Of a stretch of 5,898 nt of DNA, positions 1 to 5,385 are shown one piece after another. The stretch spans positions 1 to 5,898 of the forward strand of contig JAJZLX010000126.1 in NCBI GenBank assembly GCA_021850555.1, in the 5' to 3' direction. Under the pieces are notes generated by a model. That model ran no database searches. It was not told the origin of the DNA and was given only the letters and a program-made list of their open reading frames with translations. Positions within the stretch are counted from its first letter, which is position 1. Each line of letters starts with the position of its first letter. The position numbers and the translations under genes were made by a program. Source of the DNA: Pseudomonadota bacterium. GTDB lineage: Bacteria; Pseudomonadota; Gammaproteobacteria; Steroidobacterales; Steroidobacteraceae.

Positions 1-368
1 ACATGCATTCTTTCATGTAGCATTTTCCGACATCGAACGTCAAGCACTATCCTTGTTTTCCCGGGATTTCCGCTTCCATTAGCGCCCGGAATCTGCACGA
101 ATTTGCGAAAGTAGGGCTAGTCGTGCAGCCTCCGGCACCTAAGGAAGTTGACGGTCGACGGCATTCCAGGGCGCTATCGGATTGGCGGCGTCACGACCGC
201 CCGGAACGCTGCCGGCATGAATGCCCGTTCGCCTACCGCAAGGGTTGTACAATGGAGGGTCCGGTCTGTGGCGATGTATTTATAGTGTTCCTCCGGCTCG
301 CCAGATGTCGTGACGATCCGTCAAACTGACTGTCCGATGCCAGACCCAGTTTCTGTGGTACCAGGACA

Positions 369-385
369 GTGAGTGATTCACTCAC
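369..385. promoter_or_regulatory. Perfect 17-bp dyad, possible operator
   Basis: GTGAGTGA and TCACTCAC are exact reverse complements separated by a single T. As RNA it could fold into a 7-bp stem with a 3-base loop, but no T-tract follows on either strand, so a Rho-independent terminator is unlikely. A one-base centre fits a dimeric repressor site better. It lies about 105 bases beyond the methyltransferase stop and no adjacent promoter or target gene is evident. The symmetry is observed; the role is a guess. Confidence 0.35.
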
Positions 386-415
386 GGCAGTAACTCATGG
401 CCGCAAAGCCTCTGC

Positions 416-465
416 CGGGTCAGGAGGCGGATCCCGTATGACGCCAATCCGCTACGTCCGACCCG
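416..465. other. Nested stem-loop downstream of the methyltransferase gene
   Basis: The outer arms CGGGTC (416-421) and GACCCG (460-465) enclose the inner arms GCGGAT (427-432) and ATCCGC (447-452), with a 14-base apical loop and a 5/7-base internal loop. It begins 23 bases past the end of the minus-strand methyltransferase gene, so it would lie in that messenger's 3' untranslated part. It could slow 3' exonuclease decay or help termination, but no U-tract follows. The pairing is seen directly; function is not shown. Confidence 0.3.
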
Positions 466-488
466 CCCGACGTCATCCTGAGCCGACT

Positions 489-1280
489 TCAGGCGCGTAG
501 ACCCGGACACTGGCCCTCTCGGAGGGAGGCCAGCGACCTCGGATACCCCGCGGGTCTGCGAGCCGATAGCGCCACAAACGCGCCACCGACGATTGTCAGT
601 CGGCCCAAAACCGTCTCGTAATGGCTTGTCCGACGATCCGTCGATATCAACCGGCGGTAGTTGCTGCTACCACGTACAGTTTCCACGACAAGACCCGCGC
701 CCTCCACCAGATCGCGAAGCTCACGAGCCGTCCGAAACCGTGCATGGCGCCAGGGTGGCGCTCCTCGCCAAGCCCGTAATCGCCGTCCCACCGCCCACGG
801 ACTCCATCGGCCGGGCTCGCCAATAATGAGTTGCCCCCCGGGTTTAAGCGCTCGCGCAGATTCCCGAAGCACGGTCTGCGCATCCTCGAGAAAGCACAGC
901 ACCGTAACTGCCGTGATGATGTCGAAGCGTTCCGGTTGAAATGGGAGCCATCCGGCGTTGGCGCGCTCAAAGACGATGTCCGCACCATGGTGCTCTGCCC
1001 GCGTCCGAGCCGCGTCAATCATTGCACCGGAGGAATCAATACCCGTCACATCAGCACCACGCTTGGCAAGTGCGAGCGCGAGGGTGCCATCGCCGCACCC
1101 AACGTCAAGGACCACCTTGCCGAAAACATTGCCCGCCAACCCAAGAATGAGTCGCCGTTCCAGCCGGGTCGCGGTGGTGTCGATTCGGGAGGCATACTCG
1201 CCGACAGATGCGCCCGCTTCCCCCTCCACGCGCACTGAACGGCGCCTGGCTCGTGTCTTGGTTGGCTCTCCCGCTAGCAT
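489..1280 (-). CDS. Class I SAM-dependent methyltransferase
   Basis: The 263-residue cytosolic protein is predicted to transfer a methyl group from S-adenosylmethionine; the substrate is unknown. The SAM-binding Rossmann fold is clear. The glycine-rich motif I, LDVGCGDG, is at residues 58-65, the acidic post-I strand GIDSS at 80-84 and the LKPGG turn at 145-149, an order typical of the UbiE/Methyltransf_11 group. After residue 150 comes a Trp/Arg-rich segment (about 158-182, WSPWAVGRRLRAW) and a final strand ending in GGAFVALSARRP. The reading frame is open up to 1460, but the start at 1280 is chosen for three reasons: an AAGGTGA Shine-Dalgarno (1285-1291) precedes it, the extra 60 residues would overlap the upstream gene, and they look non-coding. 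That Shine-Dalgarno overlaps the stop codon of the nucleotidyltransferase gene, so the two form a coupled operon. Pairing with a sugar nucleotidyltransferase hints at a glycan or sugar substrate, but a small-molecule methyltransferase is equally possible. Confidence 0.88.
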   Translation of the reverse strand: MLAGEPTKTRARRRSVRVEGEAGASVGEYASRIDTTATRLERRLILGLAGNVFGKVVLDVGCGDGTLALALAKRGADVTGIDSSGAMIDAARTRAEHHGADIVFERANAGWLPFQPERFDIITAVTVLCFLEDAQTVLRESARALKPGGQLIIGEPGRWSPWAVGRRLRAWRGAPPWRHARFRTARELRDLVEGAGLVVETVRGSSNYRRLISTDRRTSHYETVLGRLTIVGGAFVALSARRPAGYPRSLASLREGQCPGLRA

Positions 1281-1284
1281 CGAC

Positions 1285-1291
1285 TCACCTT
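1285..1291 (-). promoter_or_regulatory. Ribosome binding site overlapping upstream stop codon
   Basis: Read on the minus strand, AAGGTGA lies 4 bases before the methyltransferase ATG (1278-1280). Its last three bases are the TGA stop of the nucleotidyltransferase gene. This fixes the methyltransferase start and implies that ribosomes finishing the first gene can re-initiate on the second. Confidence 0.75.
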
Positions 1292-2286
1292 GGCGCTTCA
1301 GGCCGTCTCCCCGACCCATCGTGCACGTGTATACGCGCGTGTTGACCGGCGAGGCTGAGGTATCCAACGCTCGATCGTGTGGAAGTGGAACAGACGGGTC
1401 GAGGCAACCTGCGCAGCGTGTCCGCGACCCGTTTCGGCGTGCCGAGATCACTCCAGCCACAGGGCTGCACGGGAAGCACGCGCAGGCTCGACACCTGCTC
1501 GGTGAGGATGTCCCGCGAGAAATCCACGGCCGGCAACTTCTGGTAGAGTTCGGCCATGGCGGTTCCCTCTGAACCCTCGCGGCGGTCGGATTCGAATGCG
1601 GCCATCATGACGCTGACAATTTCCGGGAAGCGCTTTCGAACCAGGTCCATCAACGCCCGTCCTGTGGATACGACGATAAAAGTGTTCCAAAGTCCCCCAG
1701 CTCCGACCAGCTCGTTCGCCATGGTGAGGGAGGGTTTTTCGACGACGCGCTCGACCGTGAGTACGCCTCGCTCGTCGACCGGGCCTGGCACGATATAGCC
1801 GAGATCCTGGTCAAGCTCTTCGGGACTGACCCCAAGCAGCACAATCTCCCGGGAATGCCGCGAGATCTGCGCGAGAGCACCCTGAAGCGCGGCACTCAGC
1901 ACGGCCTCTTGGCGCACATGATGATCCGAAGGGAGCAGCACGAGCTTCGCCTCGGGATCGCGAGAAAGGATGTGCAGCAATGGCAGGACTATGCCGAGGC
2001 CGGTACCGCGGTTTTCCGCTTGTACGATCACATTTTCGGGAGGCAGCAACCAGAGAGCCCCCTCCCACCAGCGCCGGTGCTGTTGCGCTACGACGACGCA
2101 GATTCTATCCTCAGTGGTTACGGTGCGCGCGCGGCAAAGCGCTTCATGCAACAGGGATGGTCCCTCGTAAAGCGAGCAAAATTGCTTCGGAACGGTCGTC
2201 CCCGAAGCGGCAGTTGTCAGGGATCGCAGGCGGCTGCCCTCCCCGGCCGCCAGCACTAGCGCCCAGGTATCGGATTCTTCGGTCAT
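1285..2286 (-). CDS. Mannose-1-phosphate guanylyltransferase-like sugar nucleotidyltransferase
   Basis: The 333-residue enzyme is predicted to couple a sugar 1-phosphate to a nucleoside triphosphate, releasing pyrophosphate, most likely mannose 1-phosphate plus GTP to GDP-mannose. The nucleotide-binding signature LAAGEGSRL is at residues 12-20, followed by PKQF at 33-36 (the usual PKQF after the glycine loop), NRGTG at 92-96, PSDH at 119-122 (the metal-binding Asp region), VEKP at 182-185 and LWNTF at 199-203. A WSDLGTPKRV segment near 278-287 closes the catalytic domain. The cupin-like isomerase domain of the bifunctional long-form enzymes is absent. The last 35 or so residues have no recognisable similarity and may be a divergent tail. 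The start at 2286 has a GGAG Shine-Dalgarno (2295-2298) at 8-base spacing; an upstream in-frame ATG at 2361 would add 25 residues with no family likeness. It is the first gene of a two-gene operon. Another NDP-sugar specificity cannot be excluded. Confidence 0.85.
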   Translation of the reverse strand: MTEESDTWALVLAAGEGSRLRSLTTAASGTTVPKQFCSLYEGPSLLHEALCRARTVTTEDRICVVVAQQHRRWWEGALWLLPPENVIVQAENRGTGLGIVLPLLHILSRDPEAKLVLLPSDHHVRQEAVLSAALQGALAQISRHSREIVLLGVSPEELDQDLGYIVPGPVDERGVLTVERVVEKPSLTMANELVGAGGLWNTFIVVSTGRALMDLVRKRFPEIVSVMMAAFESDRREGSEGTAMAELYQKLPAVDFSRDILTEQVSSLRVLPVQPCGWSDLGTPKRVADTLRRLPRPVCSTSTRSSVGYLSLAGQHARIHVHDGSGRRPEAPR

Positions 2287-3364
2287 TCTACAGACTCCAG
2301 ATGGACGTCGAAGATTCTTGGGTCCGCGTGGAGCGCGCCCCTGTTCGACACAATCGTGCAATACCCCCGGGAGACTCGAACATACGGAATTTCCGCATCC
2401 GTTCCTGCCACTCTGGGCGTCCCGGGTGACTCGAGTGTACGACGCAAGGCACTCGCGTAATATCTAACCGCAGGCCCACCAGCTTAAACATGCTCGCTTG
2501 TCGCACAGTGACGCGCACTCGGCAACGACACGGCCTATCAACGAGCCGCGCAAGGGGGTGCAGAGGAAAGCGTCCCTTGACGCCGCCGGGGCCAGCGCGG
2601 CTGCACAGCAAGCCGGTCGAAGCGGTGGCATCTGACATGCGCCATGCTCCCGGTCCTCTGCTGAGTCAGGCGGAGTCTCTCTTTTTCTTCTCGGGAACCG
2701 AAGATACTCCCGCATGCCGGTGCAGCAGCGGCGACGGTCGCCGCCGCGTCCAGTCCCTCTGGCCCATCTCCCTATCCGGCACTTTGGTGGCGCCAGCCGT
2801 TCCCCGCGGGGGACGCCGCAGATTCGCTCGAGGCTGGAGACGGCGCGTATCATCCAAATGATCCGTCCGGGTCGGGCTGCGCGCAGAGTTCTCACACGAA
2901 TGGGAGTTCACGTGCGTTATCCGTCTCGAGAGAACGGACCCGATGGCTTTACCGCGCACAGCTTGCCCAACTCGTCCTTCAAACCATTCCCGACGCGCTG
3001 CGCATCGTCGATGCCGCTGGGACCATCCGCTTTCCCAATCGCCGGGTCACGGGTCTTTTCAGCTATGCGTCCGAGGACGCTGACTCGCCTCGACATCCAG
3101 AACCCGGTACAGCAGGTCCCCTACCCGCGGCTGACCAGAGACGCACTAGCGCAGTGATCGCGCAAGTATGGCCGCTGTGAACGGAGGCGTACCGATGCGT
3201 CATCCTGCCCATTGTATTTTCATTTCCGGCCGGATCGAGACTGGCTCGCAGATCGAGTTCAGGATCGCGGAGACGTCGCTCCGCCGACGATCGCGAGCGA
3301 CCCAAAGCAGCGTAGCACAGTTCGCCGTGCCAGGCCTGGCCAGCTGTCCTCAATCCGCGTGAAC
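2287..3364. other. Long gene-poor region with a decayed PAS fragment
   Basis: About 1.08 kb separates the start of the nucleotidyltransferase gene from the end of the mechanosensitive channel gene, both on the minus strand. ATG-started frames here (for example plus 2714-3157, minus 2288-2638 and minus 2464-2895) overlap one another, are Arg/Pro/Ser-rich and match no family that I recognise. The one recognisable trace of coding is a PAS-like stretch at 2938-3110, listed separately. A 17-bp dyad, GCGGCGAC-G-GTCGCCGC, lies at 2728-2744. The minus-strand promoter for the nucleotidyltransferase operon must lie in the left part, but I could not pick a convincing -35/-10 pair. Confidence 0.5.
2938..3110 (+). 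pseudogene. Remnant of a PAS sensory domain gene
   Basis: In the frame beginning at 2938 the translation contains QLAQLVLQTIPDALRIVDAA (positions 2959-3018), followed by GTIRFPNRRVTGLFSYASED (3019-3078). This is the N-terminal half of a PAS domain of the kind seen in sensor kinases: a helix, then IPDA..IVD..G.I...N, then LF.Y..ED. Similarity stops just after the ED. The stop-bounded frame runs from 2665 to 3180 but has no ATG, GTG or TTG upstream of the PAS part, and the residues after 3080 are Pro-rich and unlike PAS. Another frame reads RLDIQNPVQQVP just after, which loosely resembles the next PAS segment and suggests a frameshift. No kinase, cyclase or other output domain is visible. I infer a gene fragment under decay. 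The PAS similarity is from memory of the family pattern. Confidence 0.5.
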
Positions 3365-4462
3365 TCAACCCACGGGCAATGCCGCCTCGGAGGCGGAACC
3401 CGCATCGGGCGGCATCGTCAGCATCTGCACACGCGTGATAGGCAGCGCCAACTCGCCGCCATTGCGCCTGATGATGCGCGCCGCGTTGAGCAGGACATCC
3501 TCCTGCACGGCGAGCGACTCGCCCCACTGGACCGACGCGACAAAGCAGTAAATCAAGATATCGAGGGAATGCGGCCCGTAATTCGTAAAGTAGATCATCT
3601 CGCTCTGGTTGTGGTCGATGCCGGGGTGATTATGAATGAAGGTGCGCAACTCCTTCAGGATCACCGGGAGGCGGTCCGCATCGGAATAGCGCACTGGTAC
3701 GGTCTGATCGATGCGCCGGGCCCGCATCCGCTGCGGCGTCTGGACGACGTTGGTGTTGAAAATATTGTTCGGAACGTAATACGGTCGGGTATCGAACGCT
3801 CGCACCTTGGTGGAGCGCCAGCCGATGTGCTCCACTGTGCCGGAAATGTTCAGCTCCGGTAACACGATCCATTCTCCGACCTTGAACGGTTGATCCATGT
3901 AGACCACCATCGCTCCGAAGACATTGGACACGACGCCCTGAGCCGCGAAGCCGAGCGCGATCCCAGCGACCCCACCGAACGTCAGTAGACTCGCGATCGA
4001 GAAATTCAGCGTGTGCAGAATCATCAGTCCAAAGAGCATCACCAACAAAAACCGGGCGAATTTCTCGGCCAGATCCGCAATGAGCGGATTGACATCGTGG
4101 CCGTGCCGACGCCGTATCAACGGGTAGATCGTCACGAGGTTCCAGCACGCCCAGGCCATCACCAGCAGAATGCCGACCTGCAGTGCCGGATCAAGACCCC
4201 TGGACAGGACCGACGCATGAATCTGCTCGTTGATCCGCCTGACGACCAGAAATACCGCGGACAGTACGATCCATGCGATCACCGGTGAATGCATCGCGCG
4301 ATAGAGCGCTTCACGCAGCGGTTGTGCACGCTCGGCCACCTTCTTGATCAACCGCAACCCCACCAGCCTCACCACGACGATCAGGAATGCGTGAATCAAT
4401 ACGATTACGGCGATCTGAGTGAGCAGCGCTTGATATGAATAGAACCATTTCGCTAATGACAT
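3365..4462 (-). CDS. MscS-family mechanosensitive ion channel, YnaI-like
   Basis: The 365-residue inner-membrane protein is predicted to open under membrane tension and release solutes during hypo-osmotic shock. Hydrophobic helices are visible at about residues 10-32, 56-75, 93-116 and 135-152, followed by the Gly/Ala-rich pore helix at about 156-189 (SLLTFGGVAGIALGFAAQ, then SNVFGAMVVYMDQPF). The conserved beta-domain follows: VGEWI, then GTVEHIGWRSTKVRAFD and YVPNN, then the cytoplasmic vestibule. Five helices rather than three, the total length, and the signatures GWRSTK, VPNNIF and VYCF-like IYCF place it with E. coli YnaI (343 residues), as far as I remember that protein. The frame is open to 4792, but those extra 110 residues are Arg/Pro/Ser-rich. 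The start at 4462 is preceded by AAGAGG (4469-4474) at 6-base spacing and leads straight into the first membrane helix. It appears monocistronic. Confidence 0.93.
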   Translation of the reverse strand: MSLAKWFYSYQALLTQIAVIVLIHAFLIVVVRLVGLRLIKKVAERAQPLREALYRAMHSPVIAWIVLSAVFLVVRRINEQIHASVLSRGLDPALQVGILLVMAWACWNLVTIYPLIRRRHGHDVNPLIADLAEKFARFLLVMLFGLMILHTLNFSIASLLTFGGVAGIALGFAAQGVVSNVFGAMVVYMDQPFKVGEWIVLPELNISGTVEHIGWRSTKVRAFDTRPYYVPNNIFNTNVVQTPQRMRARRIDQTVPVRYSDADRLPVILKELRTFIHNHPGIDHNQSEMIYFTNYGPHSLDILIYCFVASVQWGESLAVQEDVLLNAARIIRRNGGELALPITRVQMLTMPPDAGSASEAALPVG

Positions 4463-4487
4463 AGTCGGCCTCTTCGCGCCAAAGTGC

Positions 4488-4501
4488 CCCGTGCGCACGG
4501 G
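4488..4501. promoter_or_regulatory. 14-bp palindrome in the channel gene leader
   Basis: CCCGTGCGCACGGG is its own reverse complement. It lies 25 bases before the channel start codon, between the possible promoter (4523-4551) and the ribosome binding site, where a bound protein or an RNA fold could reduce expression. In GC-rich DNA such a site can occur by chance, so the regulatory reading is tentative. Confidence 0.22.
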
Positions 4502-4522
4502 ACTGGCAGCGCTATGACTGCT

Positions 4523-4551
4523 ATTGTCCGCAGACTTCCCCGGGCATGCAA
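4523..4551 (-). promoter_or_regulatory. Possible sigma70-type promoter for the channel gene
   Basis: On the minus strand, TTGCAT (4546-4551) and GACAAT (4523-4528) are 17 bases apart, giving 3 of 6 and 4 of 6 consensus matches. Transcription would start near 4516 and leave a leader of roughly 54 bases. The -35 box lies in the loop of the inverted repeat at 4538-4561. The boxes are weak and this is only the best pair I could find. Confidence 0.22.
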
Positions 4552-4561
4552 TGGCCCGGGG
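4538..4561. repeat. GC-rich inverted repeat, 8-bp arms
   Basis: CCCCGGGC (4538-4545) and GCCCGGGG (4554-4561) are exact reverse complements around an 8-base loop. It could fold into a stable hairpin but has no following T-tract on either strand. It is 76 bases upstream of the channel gene and nearly 300 bases beyond the MerR-type stop, so it may be an operator-like element or a factor-assisted terminator. Confidence 0.35.
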
Positions 4562-4854
4562 GTCCTGGCGTGACTCGTTTCGACGGAATCGCGCCCGCCG
4601 CCGCGACAGTTCGCTCGATTCATGCGGTCCAGACCGCGCCACCGCGCCGCGCGCTGTTGGATTCTCCGAATCGCTCTGGTGTCGAGCACCGGTTTCAGGT
4701 GGCGCCGCCGCGTTCGGGATCCGGGCCAACGGGCCGCTGAAATCAGCGCCTTCGGCGGATGGAGGCTTGTCCTGCGCAGCCGTGTTGAACAAACGACTGA
4801 TCGGCTATGGCGTCGCCGCACACCCGCAGCCGCTCGAGAGGTTCGGCGCGCGAC

Positions 4855-5286
4855 TCAGGAACCCGACGCTTCGGCGTGATGCACCTGGGTACAGAGCCGA
4901 TGATCCGCCAGCGTCGCGATGACGCGGCAATCGCGGATGCGATTGCCATGCCCATGCGTCAGCATCAATTCGAGTTCCGCGCGCAGACTCTCGAGCATCG
5001 CGATCCGGCGATTGACCGAGTCGAGATGCCGGCGCGCGACGCGATCGGCCTGGGCGCATTCGGACTCCCGCTGATCGGCGAGCGTCAGCAGCTCGCGGAC
5101 GGCCGGCAAAGGAAAGCCGAGCTCGCGCGCATGCCTGATGAATACCAGCTTCTGCCGATGCGTCTCCCCATAGCGGCGCTGCCCTCCCGCAGTTCGCCCC
5201 GCCGCGGGCAGCAAGCCGATATCCTCGTAATAGCGGATCGTCTGGATTTTGCAGCCGACACTGCGCGCCAGAACGCCGATCGGCAT
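4855..5286 (-). CDS. MerR-family metal-responsive transcriptional regulator
   Basis: The 143-residue cytosolic DNA-binding protein very probably senses a divalent metal ion and activates the divergent efflux gene by untwisting its promoter. The winged-helix domain is at the N-terminus: MPIGVLARSVGCKIQTIRYYEDIGLL (residues 1-26) with the diagnostic TIRYYE at 16-21, then the wing with RTAGGQRRY (31-39), then FIRHARELGF (49-58). A dimerisation coiled coil follows at about 79-109. Candidate metal ligands are C77 just before that helix (the position used by ZntR/PbrR-type sensors), C120 in DCRVI, and C132 with H129, H136 and H137 near the C-terminus. The open frame continues to 5862, but that is antisense to the transporter gene. 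The ATG at 5286 starts right at the family motif. A GTG at 5299-5301, with GGAG 8 bases before it, would add five residues and is a real alternative. Divergence from a CDF gene points to zinc, possibly cadmium or cobalt. Confidence 0.92.
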   Translation of the reverse strand: MPIGVLARSVGCKIQTIRYYEDIGLLPAAGRTAGGQRRYGETHRQKLVFIRHARELGFPLPAVRELLTLADQRESECAQADRVARRHLDSVNRRIAMLESLRAELELMLTHGHGNRIRDCRVIATLADHRLCTQVHHAEASGS

Positions 5287-5303
5287 GGAAACGTTGACCA
5301 CGC

Positions 5304-5334
5304 TTGAAGCTCCAGTGACTGGAGCTTTTAGGAT
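5304..5334 (+). promoter_or_regulatory. MerR-type promoter of the CDF gene, 19-bp spacer
   Basis: The -35 box TTGAAG (5304-5309) and the -10 box TAGGAT (5329-5334) are separated by exactly 19 bp. This overlong spacer marks promoters activated by MerR-family proteins, which twist the DNA to bring the boxes into phase. The spacer holds the operator dyad. Transcription would start near 5341, leaving a leader of about 45 bases before the transporter ATG. Boxes, spacing and dyad are seen directly; MerR control is inferred from the family rule and the neighbouring regulator gene. Confidence 0.8.
5307..5327. promoter_or_regulatory. MerR-family operator dyad
   Basis: AAGCTCCAG (5307-5315) and CTGGAGCTT (5319-5327) are perfect reverse complements around a TGA centre. 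The site overlaps the end of the -35 box and nearly fills the 19-bp spacer, the standard position for a MerR dimer. It also covers the likely transcription start of the regulator's own promoter, so bound regulator should repress itself. Confidence 0.8.
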
Positions 5335-5358
5335 AGGGCCTACCATCCCTCGATTCAA
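5330..5358 (-). promoter_or_regulatory. Divergent sigma70-type promoter of the MerR-type gene
   Basis: On the minus strand, TTGAAT (5353-5358) and TATCCT (5330-5335) are 17 bases apart, giving 4 of 6 consensus matches in each box. The -10 box overlaps the -10 box of the transporter promoter on the other strand, so the two polymerases compete. Transcription would begin near 5323, inside the operator. Confidence 0.55.
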
Positions 5359-5385
5359 GCGACCGCTCCGCTCAAGCGAATCCTG

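Larger units (their letters stand above)
1..488. other. Intergenic stretch, no recognisable gene
   Basis: No convincing coding region is visible on either strand. The only ATG-started frame of any size (plus strand, 123-329, 68 codons) is Arg- and Pro-rich, has no family resemblance that I recognise and no good ribosome binding site. The stretch is downstream of the minus-strand methyltransferase gene, so its right end is that transcript's 3' region. It contains a perfect dyad at 369-385 and a nested stem at 416-465, both listed separately. No Rho-independent terminator with a T-tract was found. The left edge could be the flank of a gene outside the window. Confidence 0.6.
4463..4854. other. 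Spacer between merR-type gene and channel gene
   Basis: This 392-base stretch lies downstream of the MerR-type gene and upstream of the channel gene, both on the minus strand. The frames that cross it on both strands are Arg/Pro/Ala-rich and match no family I know, including the 110-codon upstream extension of the channel frame. It contains an 8-bp-arm inverted repeat at 4538-4561, a 14-bp palindrome at 4488-4501 and a possible channel promoter. No T-tract terminator for the MerR-type gene was seen. Confidence 0.55.

Noticed and set aside
123..329. Plus-strand 68-codon frame
   Set aside because: It has no ribosome binding site, atypical composition and no recognisable family.
178..451. 10-bp inverted repeat CGGATTGGCG / CGCCAATCCG
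   Set aside because: The arms are about 250 bases apart with no element between them, so it is probably coincidence rather than the ends of a mobile element.
312..643. Repeated 11-mer GACGATCCGTC near 312 and 633
   Set aside because: A few shared 11-mers are expected by chance in a window this long, and one copy lies inside a coding gene.
2288..2638. Minus-strand 116-codon frame directly upstream of the nucleotidyltransferase gene
   Set aside because: Its position suggests an operon member, but the composition is Arg/Ser/Pro-rich, there is no recognisable motif and it overlaps other equally open frames.
2714..3157. Plus-strand 147-codon frame
   Set aside because: Over the PAS-like stretch it is in the wrong frame, and its own translation has no recognisable domain. 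Only its final part might be the shifted continuation of the PAS remnant.
3275..3301. 7-bp-arm inverted repeat 64-90 bases past the channel stop as a terminator
   Set aside because: The 13-base loop and lack of a T-tract make it a poor terminator, and 7-bp repeats are common in GC-rich DNA.
4463..4792. 110-residue N-terminal extension of the channel frame
   Set aside because: It is Arg/Pro/Ser-rich and unlike any channel region I know, while the ATG at 4462 has a good ribosome binding site and opens directly into the first membrane helix.
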